A stretch of DNA of 64,000 nucleotides from assembly GCF_030811655.1 (NCBI RefSeq), contig NZ_JAUSRE010000021.1, forward strand, positions 1 through 64,000, written 5' to 3'. The DNA comes from Pseudarthrobacter enclensis. Lineage in GTDB: Bacteria; Actinomycetota; Actinomycetes; Actinomycetales; Micrococcaceae. Shown piece by piece: positions 1 to 7,703 of this stretch. Every line of letters begins with the position of its first letter. Position 1 is the stretch's first letter. The notes under the pieces were generated by a model. The model was not told the DNA's origin and searched no databases. It saw nothing but the letters and a program-made list of their open reading frames with translations. The position numbers and the translations under genes were made by a program.

Positions 1-290
1 ATGACCAAGTGGGTGTTTTGGCTTCCCTCGTCACCCCTGACGCCGGGGTCTGATCAAGGAATACGCCAAGACTCAATCCGCAGGGATGCCAGTAGTTTGC
101 TTTAATCTTCAAGTAACCCGCTATTTTTAGAATATATACCTACCACTCCTGCTGCCCAATCAGGACGGGCTAACACCGGGCGCTGACGAGTAGCGACCGG
201 TCTCCTCTCCAGTTTTGACCAGCCACAGTTCCGGTTGTTTAGCGTTGCATTTTCGTTGCTTTACTCTTGCAAGCCTGCGATGATTGAGAA

Positions 291-671
291 ATGGAAGCAA
301 CGACCCGGCATGACATTCATCTGGGGACCACCCGGATGAACATTCACGACCTTGTGCGCGAACTCAATGAGAATCTGGGTACGACGGTCGTCCAGACCAT
401 GGCCGGAGTGAAGGACCGCACGTCCCCGTTCCGCTGGGCCAAGCCTGACGGCCCGGAGCCCCGCCCCGAAGTCGAATCCCGCCTGCGCCTGGGTCATCGC
501 GTCTGGAAGACCCTTGAGCTCGCTGAAGGAAAGCATGTCGCGTTGGCCTGGCTGATGGGCGCAAACCCGCGCCTGGACGAGGAACTTCCTGTCCTTTACA
601 TCCAGCAGCTGCGTTCCCGTGAGGTTTTGGGAGCCGCCGAAGCATTCGTGAATGACACCTACGCCGCATGA
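291..671 (+). CDS. Xre/MbcA/ParS-type antitoxin of a RES toxin pair
   Basis: Predicted 126-aa antitoxin that should bind and neutralise the RES-domain protein encoded immediately downstream. The C-terminal third (WLMGANPRLDEELPVLYI, then REVLGAAEAF) has the pattern of the MbcA/ParS/Xre toxin-binding domain, in which a 'W-L..pnp.L....P...l' segment precedes a helix ending near the C-terminus. The N-terminal half is short for a full Xre HTH. The ATG at 336 is an alternative start that would shorten the protein by 15 residues; neither start has a strong ribosome binding site. The gene overlaps the toxin gene by 4 nt (ATGA), which implies translational coupling. Family assignment is from motif recognition and gene order. 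Confidence 0.7.
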   Translation: MEATTRHDIHLGTTRMNIHDLVRELNENLGTTVVQTMAGVKDRTSPFRWAKPDGPEPRPEVESRLRLGHRVWKTLELAEGKHVALAWLMGANPRLDEELPVLYIQQLRSREVLGAAEAFVNDTYAA

Positions 672-1477
672 TCTCAACCGCCAAGGGGCGCCAGTGCGCC
701 TCGACGGGGCTCACCCTTGTCCAGGCCGCCGGCCATATTTCGTTCAGGGTGGCGAAGGACCGCTACGGCGCGTTGTCGGTCAGGAAAAATTCCATCGTTG
801 GCCCGATGCCCATCGGAACGGCCGCGACCAGCGATTCCCGGGGACGGTACGACAGCATGGGCTCAACGATCTACCTCGCCGACTCCCGCCAGTGCGCCTA
901 CGCCGAGGTATTGCTCGGCTTCCGGCAGCAGCGCGCGTCCGTGGCCAAGGCCGCGGAATCGATCGGATGGACTGTCGAGGACTACATCACCAGTGTCCGG
1001 GTCCAGGCCGAGGAGAACGGGATTGACGTCCCATGGGCCATATCCGTGGACTGGCAAATGGACCGTTCGATTTACGAAATTCGGCTCCCTGGCCAAGGGT
1101 GGTGGGTTCAGATAGACGACGCGGCCACCCTCCGCGCCCTTGAAGCCCTCACACCAACCACGGCGGGGCTGACCGAACGCCTGCAGCTCCTCACGGCCGG
1201 CTCCCTCACCGGTGACGACCGTGATCTGACAACCCTGCTCGCCCACGTCATCCGCGGAACGGTGTTAGACGATGGCTCAGAACCACTGGGGATCAGCTAC
1301 CCATCAAAAACACTGACTGGAAGGTGCTGGGCGTACTGGGACCGACGGGCTGACGAAGGCCTCTCCCCCAGCCGCAACGGCCTGCTGCAGCTGACCTCCG
1401 AAAATGTCGGACCCGACCCTGAATTCCACCGTGTAGCCGAACTGTACGGTCTACCGGTCCTCGGAGCTCGCCCATGA
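668..1477 (+). CDS. RES-domain toxin (NAD+-degrading family)
   Basis: 269-aa protein with the RES signature: an Arg in HISFRVAKDRYG near residue 26, a Tyr/Glu block in STIYLADSRQCAYAEVLLG, and a late Ser/Arg block in GISYPSKTLTGRCWAYWDRR. Characterised RES toxins (for example Mycobacterium MbcT) consume NAD+; that activity is assumed here from the family. All three conserved residues appear present, so the toxin is probably intact. It is longer than the roughly 160-200 aa typical of stand-alone RES domains, with about 50 extra residues between the Glu and Ser blocks. It starts inside the antitoxin stop codon. The pair probably serves as a plasmid addiction or abortive-infection module. Confidence 0.82.
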   Translation: MISTAKGRQCASTGLTLVQAAGHISFRVAKDRYGALSVRKNSIVGPMPIGTAATSDSRGRYDSMGSTIYLADSRQCAYAEVLLGFRQQRASVAKAAESIGWTVEDYITSVRVQAEENGIDVPWAISVDWQMDRSIYEIRLPGQGWWVQIDDAATLRALEALTPTTAGLTERLQLLTAGSLTGDDRDLTTLLAHVIRGTVLDDGSEPLGISYPSKTLTGRCWAYWDRRADEGLSPSRNGLLQLTSENVGPDPEFHRVAELYGLPVLGARP

Positions 1478-1570
1478 AATCAAGGAAATCTTCCGAGCGC
1501 CGCCCCGGTAGGCCGCCCACTGCTGGCGGCTGCAGGACTGCCGGCCGTTGGCAGAGGGGCCCCGGCTAGA

Positions 1571-2167
1571 TCAGGCATTAGGTACTTCGCCACTTTGAGG
1601 CTGCTCGGGGGTAATGCGCTGCAGCAGCGCGTCATGGGCTTCCTGGAGCGCGTCCGCGCGGGCCTGCGCGGCGGCCGCCCGGGTTGCTGCTGCCGCAGCT
1701 TCGGCCGTTGCTTCCTGGCCGGCTGAGCGGGCCTGCTCTAACTGCTCGGCATTGGTGGTTAGCTGGCGTTCCAGCTCCTCTATTTTGGCCACCAGCTCGG
1801 AGACAGCGGACTCCTTGTCGGCAGTCACTTTGTCGAGGTCGGCAACAAGCTCGGCGACCTCTTCATTCAGCTCCTTTTTCTCCCGGGCCCAGAGCTCACC
1901 GGTGGCGGCGTGGCGCTCGTTCGCAAGGGTGGACGCTTCCGCCCAGACAGCCCCGGCCAGACGCGCCGCCTGCTCGAGGATGGCCGGCGGGGTCGCCGCG
2001 ACCTGACCTCCTGCGGACTGCTTCTCCTCGGCCCATTCCTTCAGATAGCGGGTGGCGTCAGCGTTACTAACGCCCGCAGCAGATCGAACAGTGGACACGG
2101 TCGGGCGCCGCTCGGCGCTGATCTGCTCCGCAGCAGCAAAAACCCGCTCTTTAGCACTCGAGCTCAT
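1571..2167 (-). CDS. kfrA: KfrA-like plasmid DNA-binding coiled-coil protein
   Basis: 198-aa protein with an N-terminal helix-turn-helix-like region (residues 1-50, including VFAAAEQISAERRP and TVSTVRSAAGVSN) followed by a long Ala/Glu/Gln-rich coiled coil (about residues 60-185). This architecture is that of the KfrA_N family, where the N-terminus binds operators in its own promoter and the coiled coil multimerises, aiding plasmid maintenance. The upstream region carries striking GTAGTAGGAGTAGT repeats, expected for an autoregulator. The gene ends 90 bp after the convergent RES toxin gene. The family call is based on architecture and motif; the exact function on this plasmid is inferred. Confidence 0.75.
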   Translation of the reverse strand: MSSSAKERVFAAAEQISAERRPTVSTVRSAAGVSNADATRYLKEWAEEKQSAGGQVAATPPAILEQAARLAGAVWAEASTLANERHAATGELWAREKKELNEEVAELVADLDKVTADKESAVSELVAKIEELERQLTTNAEQLEQARSAGQEATAEAAAAATRAAAAQARADALQEAHDALLQRITPEQPQSGEVPNA

Positions 2168-2184
2168 ACAAAGTCCTTAAAAAA

Positions 2185-2222
2185 GTAGTAGGAGTAGTAC
2201 CAAAACTACTCCTACTACTACT
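2185..2222. promoter_or_regulatory. Inverted GTAGTAGGAGTAGT operator upstream of kfrA
   Basis: A perfect 14-bp inverted repeat, GTAGTAGGAGTAGT (2185-2198) and ACTACTCCTACTAC (2205-2218), with a 6-bp spacer, 18 bp upstream of the kfrA start codon. The low-complexity triplet pattern is unlike the rest of the window. Position suggests the autoregulatory operator of KfrA; binding is inferred. Confidence 0.65.
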
Positions 2223-2390
2223 ATTCGGCAATATCCAGACGTCCCGCGGGCCGACCGCGCCCCCGTCCATGTGGTGGGTAGGCCCACGCCAAAGGGCTGC
2301 GTAGCGGGGAGCCCTCGTGGGTGGCCTCCCCAAGCAGAGCAGTTTGCGGCGCCGTCCAGGAGCCTTAGGTGCGATACACGTCCATGAAAG

Positions 2391-2424
2391 GAGTAGGAGT
2401 AGTAGTTTGCTTCCTACTACTACT
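2391..2424. promoter_or_regulatory. Second GTAGTAGGA-type repeat cluster
   Basis: Same triplet pattern as the kfrA operator: GAGTAGGAGTAGTAGT (2391-2406) followed by TCCTACTACTACT (2412-2424) in opposite orientation, an imperfect palindrome about 200 bp from the first cluster. Probably a second binding site for the same protein, allowing looping or coating of the intervening DNA. Confidence 0.5.
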
Positions 2425-2508
2425 GCCCGCGTGCAAGGAAGCCCATTCGGGTATGACTGTGTGCCCCGGAGATGACTGGTCCTCGGGCTGCTCTGCTCCG
2501 GTGTGTGG

Positions 2509-2714
2509 CATGTCGCCCCCGGACGTGGCGCTGCACCGCGTCCGCACCCTGGGCGGGAGCCTCAAGGAGCTGAAGGCCGAGCTCGATGAAGCCGTGGCTA
2601 CCGCAAGGGCGGGGGCGTCTCCTGGGAAAAGATCGGCACGGCCTTCGGGATCAGCCGGCCAGGGCCCAGAAACGCTGGGAGAGGGTATCCGCGGATGAGC
2701 GCACGCCAGCGTAA
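2509..2714 (+). pseudogene. Broken helix-turn-helix gene
   Basis: Three consecutive pieces in different frames join into one recognisable actinobacterial HTH protein: from 2509 a piece containing VALHRVRTLGGSLKELKAEL, then VSWEKIGTAFGISR in a second frame, then AQKRWERVSADERTPA with a TAA at 2712-2714 in a third. Intact relatives read 'GvsWekIG.alGiSRqaAqkRW' without interruption, so two frame changes lie near 2610 and 2660. Either the gene is decayed or the assembly has two indels. The ATG at 2509 is a guess. The longer frame that begins at 2369 is an artefact of the GTA repeats. Confidence 0.5.
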
Positions 2715-2774
2715 GACGCTTGAAGCGACGCCCGACCGCCCCGGAGCACAGGGGCTTCCGCCCCTCCAGCGCCC

Positions 2775-3023
2775 CTATTCCCCTTCCGGCACGTCGTCCG
2801 CCAGTTCCCCCGCGGCGATCCGGTCAGCGGTGCGCCGGTAAGCATCTGCTATATAGTCCTCGAGATCCTGGCGCCCAACGCGCCAGAGCCCCCGGGCTCC
2901 AACCTGAAAAGCGCGAAGCTCCCCGGTATGAATGAGGTTCCGGATGAGGCTGCTTTTGGAATTCAATTCTTCGGCGACCTGCTCGATGGTCAGAAAGCGG
3001 CGCTTGCCGTGTTCAGCGGTCAC
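2775..3023 (-). CDS. Small excisionase/MerR-like HTH protein
   Basis: 82-aa protein with a GTG start. The N-terminal FLTIEQVAEELNSKSSLIRN and the following ...GELRAFQVGARGLWRVGRQDL form the winged-helix 'helix-turn-helix_17' (excisionase-type) fold, with the typical Gly-x-x-x-Trp-Arg-Val wing; the tail is acidic. It is the last gene of the mobilization group on this strand, 93 bp beyond the coiled-coil gene. It may regulate transfer or act as an accessory DNA-bending factor. No more specific function can be read from sequence. Confidence 0.7.
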   Translation of the reverse strand: MTAEHGKRRFLTIEQVAEELNSKSSLIRNLIHTGELRAFQVGARGLWRVGRQDLEDYIADAYRRTADRIAAGELADDVPEGE

Positions 3024-3116
3024 CTGGACATCCTAAGGTGAGCAGCACCCAGACGGGGCCAGTTTGCGGGCCCCGGCCTTCCGTTGAGATTTCCTGGGCT
3101 GGACGGCATGCAGGGC

Positions 3117-4058
3117 TTACCGGCTCATGCCCTTTTGAAGGAGCTTTGTCGGGCCGCTGGCTCCGCGCGTCTTGCGGGCCTTTGCAGGCCTTGATCCCTT
3201 GTCTACGGCTGCGCTGGGCGGTGTGCCCTGGTCCTGATCGGCACTGAGCCGCGCTTGTACAGCTTCGCGGTCGGCCACGCTTTCCAGGCTGGCGGCCAGT
3301 GTTTGGCGGCGTTCGGCCGAGTCGTATTTGACTCCCGCTTCATGGTGCAGATGCTCGGCGCTGGGATTGTCGCGGGCAGCTGTCCAATCCCTGATCAGCT
3401 TCCTTTCCATGTCCTTTTCCTCGGCGACGCTGTCGGCAAAGTTGTGCCGCTGTTCCCAGTTATGTGCCTCGATGGGTTTTGCCTCATGGAGCCAGGCCAG
3501 CGCTTCGTCGAGGTCTTCCTTGGAGGGTGCCTCAACGGCGGCCGTCCGTTGCCTGTCTTCTCGGTCGGCTTCCGCGAGCAGCTGTGCAGCCTGGGCATTC
3601 TCGTCCCGTCCGGCGGTGCGTTCCGATTGGGCTTGGTCGCGGTCCTGTTCGGCCTTCGCCATTGCGGCAGCCACGGATGCTTCGTCGGCGCCCAGGTTGT
3701 CCACGTCCAGGCCGTAGCGGCGCTGCACCTGGTCACGGATTGCCTCGGCTGCGTCGCGTGCTGCCGGGTCCTGGTCCTTCCACGCGGTGGCGGTCTCGTG
3801 GACCCGTTCGATGTCGCGGCCGCTGGCGGTGTCCCACCATCGGTTGTCCATGACCGGGGCGAGCTGTGCGCGGGCAGCAGACCGCTCGGCCTCGTACCGG
3901 GCCTGCAGTTCCCGGGCTTGTTGTTCCTCGGCCGCCTGGGCGCGGCGCAGCTCCTGTTCGCGTGTCCTGGCCAGCTGCTCACCGAGCCGTCCGGCGACGG
4001 TCAGCCCGACGCGGGTCATTCCTTCGATGGCTTCCTCGATGCCGTCAGATTCACTCAT
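3117..4058 (-). CDS. Mobilization-region coiled-coil protein, unknown function
   Basis: 313-aa, highly charged, largely helical protein with no membrane segment. An N-terminal Glu/Gln/Arg/Ala stretch (about residues 25-65) suggests a coiled coil; a Trp-rich patch (NRWWDTASG) follows, then alternating acidic and basic helices, and a basic Lys/Arg-rich C-terminus (from about residue 290). It lies 18 bp after the relaxase gene on the same strand, with a purine-rich ribosome binding site (AGGAGGGGG) just before the ATG. The position suggests an accessory relaxosome factor or a protein acting on the relaxase-DNA complex. I do not recognise the family. A 358-aa frame runs antisense to it and is a GC-rich shadow. 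Confidence 0.65.
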   Translation of the reverse strand: MSESDGIEEAIEGMTRVGLTVAGRLGEQLARTREQELRRAQAAEEQQARELQARYEAERSAARAQLAPVMDNRWWDTASGRDIERVHETATAWKDQDPAARDAAEAIRDQVQRRYGLDVDNLGADEASVAAAMAKAEQDRDQAQSERTAGRDENAQAAQLLAEADREDRQRTAAVEAPSKEDLDEALAWLHEAKPIEAHNWEQRHNFADSVAEEKDMERKLIRDWTAARDNPSAEHLHHEAGVKYDSAERRQTLAASLESVADREAVQARLSADQDQGTPPSAAVDKGSRPAKARKTRGASGPTKLLQKGMSR

Positions 4059-4076
4059 GGTTCCCCCTCCTGGTGG

Positions 4077-5636
4077 TCATCTTTCAAGATCCGGGCGGGT
4101 GCTCCCGCCCGGGGTGGTCGTGTGGGTACGTGCCTGCTCGTATTTCGGTGGCAGCACCGAACCGGCGGGGCGTCCTTGGGTCTGGCCGGCGGTGCTCGTG
4201 CGGACGGCTTCGGCCGCTTCACTATCTGCAGCCGGTGCCGGCGCGGGAGTGTTGGGCAGCGCGGCGGCGACCTGGCTCAATTGGTGCCTGACCATGTGGC
4301 TGATCTGCCGTGCCCGGCGAAGATCGTTTGAGGCCTTGTGCATGTCGTGGACGGCCTTGGCGACGTTGAGCAGCTGCCGCAGCATGATCGCTTGGGCAGC
4401 GGTTCCCGCCCCGCCCATCGTGGCCGCCATGAGCATCAGCGAGGCTCCCCGGGCCGATGGTCCGACGCTGCGGATCGGCCTGATCGGGTAGCGGCGGAGC
4501 TGCGCCGTCTTAGCCAGTTCATCGGCTGCCGCTGCCAGGGGCCCGGGCGTGGATTCCGTGGCTGTCGACCAGGCAGCAAACGCCCCCGACGTTTCGCGGG
4601 CTACATGCGCCCAAGTGGCGTGGTCATCCAGCGGAACGGAGCGCAGGTTTTCGCGCAGCCGTGCGACTTCGTCGCTGTACTGCTCCCACAGTTGCGGGTC
4701 CGGTTCGTAAGCTTCACGGCCGATCGTGACAGGACGCCGCCCACGGGCTGCTGCCTGCCATTCGGCGACGGCCTCGGTCGCCGCCTGCGGGGTGTCCTGC
4801 CACTCGGTGCGGAGCTTGGGCAGGGCAAGGTCTTTTGCGAGGTGGCCGCCGCCGAACCAGACCGGCCTGCCACCTCTTGGGGGGCGTTCGGCCACGCTGT
4901 AGCCGACCACGACGTCGTCGCGTCCGGACGCGTACCGCGGCCTGACTAGGGCACCGGTGCGGCGGATACGGCGAATGAATTCTGCCTCATCTTGGGCGGC
5001 GATGGCGCAGGCGCGGACCTTGCGTTCCAGGGACCGGCGTTCCGGTTCGGGTGCGCCGCGCCGTGCGGATGCTTCGCGCTCACCGGGGCGCAGACCGCGG
5101 GTGGAATGCGTGGGTGAGAGTTCTTCCAGGCCGTACTTTTTCTCGAGCTCGCGGGCTACTTGTTGCGCGCGGGGGAAGTCCCGCCAGCTGCTCCACTTGG
5201 TGCCGTCCTCGCGGACCATGGACGCGGCGATGTGGATGTGATCGTTCCCGGCTTTGCTGTGGCCGTGACGGATCGCGACCCATTGTGCCGGTGCACGGCC
5301 GCTGGCTTCGGTGAACCCCATTTCGTCCATGAAGTCTTGGGCGATGTCCGCCCATTTCTCGTCGGTGAGGTCGCCTTCTTCGGCGCGCAGTGACAGGGAG
5401 CAGTGCCAGACGTGTCCGCCGGGAATCTCGACACCCAGGACGCTGCGGGCGCGGTCGAGTTCCTTGGCAATGGCCCCGGCGGCGTCGGCGTTCAGTTCGT
5501 CGTCGTTGTGCCAGGCCATGATCGACGGTGAGCCCGCGACCAGGTGCGGGTCGGTGTGCTCGTTCGCCCTCCCGGGACCGGCCAGGTATGCGATGAGCCC
5601 GTGCATGCGGGTGCCCTTGGTGATGTTGGGAATCAT
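4077..5636 (-). CDS. MOB-type relaxase (MobA/VirD2-like)
   Basis: 519-aa relaxase that should nick oriT and carry the strand into the recipient. Residues 1-160 match the Relaxase/MobA-VirD2 domain: an N-terminal MIPNITKGTRMHGLIAYLAG segment and the metal-binding motif III at about residues 130-138 (GNDHIHIAASMV), giving the HxH pair that holds the catalytic metal. After about residue 190 the protein is Arg- and Ala-rich and ends in a low-complexity Pro/Thr tail, common for relaxases with a C-terminal signal for the coupling protein. Start codon and the mobC stop overlap (TGATG), so both are translated together. The nicking Tyr cannot be assigned with certainty. Confidence 0.88.
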   Translation of the reverse strand: MIPNITKGTRMHGLIAYLAGPGRANEHTDPHLVAGSPSIMAWHNDDELNADAAGAIAKELDRARSVLGVEIPGGHVWHCSLSLRAEEGDLTDEKWADIAQDFMDEMGFTEASGRAPAQWVAIRHGHSKAGNDHIHIAASMVREDGTKWSSWRDFPRAQQVARELEKKYGLEELSPTHSTRGLRPGEREASARRGAPEPERRSLERKVRACAIAAQDEAEFIRRIRRTGALVRPRYASGRDDVVVGYSVAERPPRGGRPVWFGGGHLAKDLALPKLRTEWQDTPQAATEAVAEWQAAARGRRPVTIGREAYEPDPQLWEQYSDEVARLRENLRSVPLDDHATWAHVARETSGAFAAWSTATESTPGPLAAAADELAKTAQLRRYPIRPIRSVGPSARGASLMLMAATMGGAGTAAQAIMLRQLLNVAKAVHDMHKASNDLRRARQISHMVRHQLSQVAAALPNTPAPAPAADSEAAEAVRTSTAGQTQGRPAGSVLPPKYEQARTHTTTPGGSTRPDLER

Positions 5637-6028
5637 CAGCGCACCATCGAATCCAGCATCGTATTGAGCCGGTCGGCGACGGCCCGGACACGGGTCAACA
5701 CGGTGCGGGCAGCTTCCGGGAACTCGTCGGTGGCGTTGGCGTGACGGGCCAGCTGGTTGACGTTGTTCGACAGGGCTGCAAGGTAGCGGCGTGCGGCGAT
5801 GAATTCCACAGCCATCGCCCGGCGTTCAGCCAGCGATTCGGAGTTTTCCGCGTACAGGGCAGCGCTGACAAGGATCTCCGATGGGCTGCGCCCGGTCCGT
5901 TCTTCCAGGATCTTCAGCTGTGCCCGTTCGAACTCCGACATCGACACGCGCACGTACTGGGTGGCACCGTCAATGTTCGCCCGGCGGCGGCGGGCGAACC
6001 GGCGGGGAGACTTCTGCTCTTCGCTCAT
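5636..6028 (-). CDS. mobC: MobC-like relaxosome accessory protein
   Basis: 130-aa protein with a basic N-terminus (RRFARRRRANIDG) and a ribbon-helix-helix-like segment (QYVRVSMSEFERAQLKILEE), then the characteristic MobC region AARRYLAALSNNVNQLARHA, in which the 'NvNQiA' motif is diagnostic. MobC proteins bind oriT and help the relaxase open the strands. The ATG at 6028 is chosen because it follows a strong GGGGGAGGGG ribosome binding site; the frame remains open for another 120 codons upstream but without family similarity. Translationally coupled to the relaxase gene. Confidence 0.88.
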   Translation of the reverse strand: MSEEQKSPRRFARRRRANIDGATQYVRVSMSEFERAQLKILEERTGRSPSEILVSAALYAENSESLAERRAMAVEFIAARRYLAALSNNVNQLARHANATDEFPEAARTVLTRVRAVADRLNTMLDSMVR

Positions 6029-6099
6029 CCCGTGCCCCTCCCCCACATGCCCAGCGCAGCGCCCCGGACTTTCCGGGCCGACACCCTCAGTGTCGCCGA

Positions 6100-6440
6100 T
6101 CAACGCGCGCAGGCCGTGGATCGACACGCTGGTTATGGCACATAACCATCTAGCTTGCTCCGGAAAATCGTCTGCACCCGTATTCGGAGCTTTGGTGGTT
6201 GTCCGGTACTGCCCTGCAGGACGCTTCGCGTCTGACTTGTTCACAACGACTGCGTCGTTCCGTTTCGGCTGGGTGAGGCTACTGCCCGGTCCTTCCTTGG
6301 CAAGTCTCCGCAGCCGGCTTTCGCGGCATATCCTCGCTCCGCTCCGGTATTCCACGGTCCGGCCACTCCGACTGGCCAATTCCTTCACCGGCCAAGTTTC
6401 GGCAAGCGTGCCGAAAGGAACGCGGCATAGGGATAGCGAA
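6100..6440. other. Candidate origin of transfer (oriT)
   Basis: Non-coding stretch between mobC and a divergent HTH gene, the usual place for oriT. It contains two perfect 8-bp inverted repeats: TGGTTATG (6130-6137)/CATAACCA (6141-6148) with a 3-nt loop, and TTTCGGCA (6397-6404)/TGCCGAAA (6409-6416) with a 4-nt loop. A shorter GCTCCG/CGGAGC pair lies at 6157-6190. In mobilizable plasmids the relaxase nicks a few bases beyond such a hairpin. I cannot point to the nick site; assignment rests on position and hairpins. Confidence 0.45.
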
Positions 6441-6450
6441 AGGTACAGTT

Positions 6451-6705
6451 TTGGCTCTCATCTCACCAACCACAGTGGCCAGGCAATACGGCGTCTCATC
6501 GACGCAACTGCGACAGTGGCGGCGACGGGGCATCGGCCCCGAATACTTCCAGTTCACGGCACGAACTGTCAGCTACTCTGAGGACTATCTGCGGGACTGG
6601 TTCAGCGATCCCCGGAACGCCGGCCTTCTGGCCGGTGTTACGGAAGCTGGGCGTGAAACGCCGTGCTCCGAAGAGCGCGTCAGGCGCCGGACAGCCGCAG
6701 AGTAA
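6451..6705 (+). CDS. Small HTH (excisionase/AlpA-like) protein
   Basis: 84-aa protein starting at TTG 6451, preceded by GCGAAAGG. The segment TTVARQYGVSSTQLRQWRRR is a helix-turn-helix, followed by a wing (GIGPEYFQFTARTVSYSEDYLRDW) typical of MerR-like excisionase DNA-binding domains. It is divergent from mobC and directly beside the candidate oriT, so it may repress transfer genes or bind oriT. The C-terminal 20 residues are polar and unmatched. Confidence 0.65.
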   Translation: MALISPTTVARQYGVSSTQLRQWRRRGIGPEYFQFTARTVSYSEDYLRDWFSDPRNAGLLAGVTEAGRETPCSEERVRRRTAAE

Positions 6706-6722
6706 TCGTTAGGCTGGATCCC

Positions 6723-7031
6723 ATGGCTACCCTCGACATTGAACAGACACGCAACCAAGCCCGCGCCCTGCTGGACTCCCGCATCAAATCCGTCACCGCC
6801 CTGGTGAAGAGCCGCCAGCGCATCAATGATTTGCGGGATCAACTCGTCGCTGCCGAACGCGACGACAAGCGCGCCTACGTGCAAGCCACGCGGGACGGAT
6901 GGAGCGCGGACGAACTCAAAAAACTTGGTCTCGAACCGGCGGCTGCAAAGCGCCGGCGGACGGCAAAGCGCTCCATAGGATCGGACCAGGGCAGCGACCA
7001 GGACAACGGCGCATCCTTCGCCGAACAGTGA
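6723..7031 (+). CDS. Small helical protein, plasmid hypothetical
   Basis: 102-aa protein beginning MATLDIEQTRNQARALLDSR, mostly alpha-helical, with a LVKSRQRINDLRDQLVAAE coiled-coil-like stretch and a basic KRRRTAKR patch near the C-terminus. The ATG at 6723 is preferred over an in-frame start at 6663 that would overlap the upstream HTH gene. It directly follows that gene and precedes a strong terminator now split by a transposon, so the two genes probably formed a short operon. The acidic-basic pattern suggests nucleic-acid binding, but no family is recognised. Confidence 0.55.
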   Translation: MATLDIEQTRNQARALLDSRIKSVTALVKSRQRINDLRDQLVAAERDDKRAYVQATRDGWSADELKKLGLEPAAAKRRRTAKRSIGSDQGSDQDNGASFAEQ

Positions 7032-7097
7032 CCCCCACACCGATGCCCTGGGTGACACAAGATCCGCGGAGCTGACACCCGAAAATGGCTGTTGGAC

Positions 7098-7113
7098 ACA
7101 AAAAAGGACCGGA
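7098..7113 (+). terminator. Left arm of a terminator split by a transposon
   Basis: ACAAAAAAGGACCGGA is the exact reverse complement of TCCGGTCCTTTTTTGT at 10753-10768. Removing the transposon and one copy of its CAA target duplication restores a perfect 16-bp stem with a GCAA tetraloop and a T-run, a classic bidirectional Rho-independent terminator serving the 6451-7031 genes. Confidence 0.85.
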
Positions 7114-7117
7114 GCAA

Positions 7118-7142
7118 TGAACTGCTCCCCGAAAGTTGGACT
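7118..7142 (+). repeat. Left terminal inverted repeat of the IS3-type transposon
   Basis: Begins TGAACTGCTCCCCG; differs from the right repeat only at position 8 (C versus G) over 25 bp. TGA at the tip is common for IS3-family ends. Confidence 0.88.
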
Positions 7143-7176
7143 GATAATTCAGTTCTGACTTTCGGGGAGTAGTTTT

Positions 7177-7665
7177 ATGCATAGAAGAAGTTCGTTGTCG
7201 CAGGAGCAGCGCGAGGCCGCGGTAGCGTTGTTTGAAACGGGTTGGGGTGCTTGGGCGGTAGCGACCCGACTCGCAGTAGGCAGGGGTGCCATCAAGCGGT
7301 TATACGATCGATGGCGGATACGCGGAGGTACGACGCTGATAGCCAAGCCAACCCGTCCGGTGTACTCGTTTCAGTTCAAACTTGATGCTGTGGAGAGATA
7401 CCGTGCGGGTGAGCCCAGGGTGGCTCTGGCGAAGGAGCTTGGGCTGTCTTCCCCGCTGATGCTGGAGAAATGGGCGCGGCAGTACCGGACGGAGGGCGAG
7501 GACGGGCTGCGGCCCAAGCCGAAAGGCCGGCCTAAGACAAACCCCGCGACACCAAGCAAACCAGAACCTGAGCTGCAGCGGCTACGCCGTGAGAACGAGC
7601 GACTGCGTGCTGAGGTGGCCTTCCTGGGAAAAGTGCAGGCCTTGAGGGACGAGGAACGGCGCTAA
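7177..7665 (+). CDS. IS3-family transposase OrfA (HTH part)
   Basis: 162-aa DNA-binding subunit: N-terminal HTH (SSLSQEQREAAVALFETG, then ATRLAVGRGAIKRLYDRW) and a second HTH (ELGLSSPLMLEKWARQY), ending in a leucine-zipper-like coil (PELQRLRRENERLRAEVAFL). The heptamer GGGAAAA at 7626-7632 lies near the end in the right phase for -1 slippage into the orfB frame, which is open from there onward, so a full OrfAB transposase can be made by programmed frameshifting. The frame itself stops at 7665. Confidence 0.9.
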   Translation: MHRRSSLSQEQREAAVALFETGWGAWAVATRLAVGRGAIKRLYDRWRIRGGTTLIAKPTRPVYSFQFKLDAVERYRAGEPRVALAKELGLSSPLMLEKWARQYRTEGEDGLRPKPKGRPKTNPATPSKPEPELQRLRRENERLRAEVAFLGKVQALRDEERR

Positions 7666-7703
7666 AGGTTCGCGCCGTCATCGCTCTCAAGGCTGAGCAC
7701 CGG

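Noticed and set aside
1..105. 34-codon ATG frame at the first base of the window
   Set aside because: No upstream sequence to judge a ribosome binding site and no family resemblance; probably chance.
2369..2698. 109-aa frame starting with a lipoprotein-like signal (MKGVGVVVCFLLLLPACKE)
   Set aside because: The hydrophobic start is produced by the GTA/CTA operator repeats, and the downstream part belongs to a frame-broken HTH gene; no ribosome binding site.
3255..4331. 358-aa plus-strand frame antisense to the mobilization coiled-coil gene
   Set aside because: GC-rich shadow of a real minus-strand gene; composition is Cys/Leu/Gly-rich without domain logic and there is no ribosome binding site.
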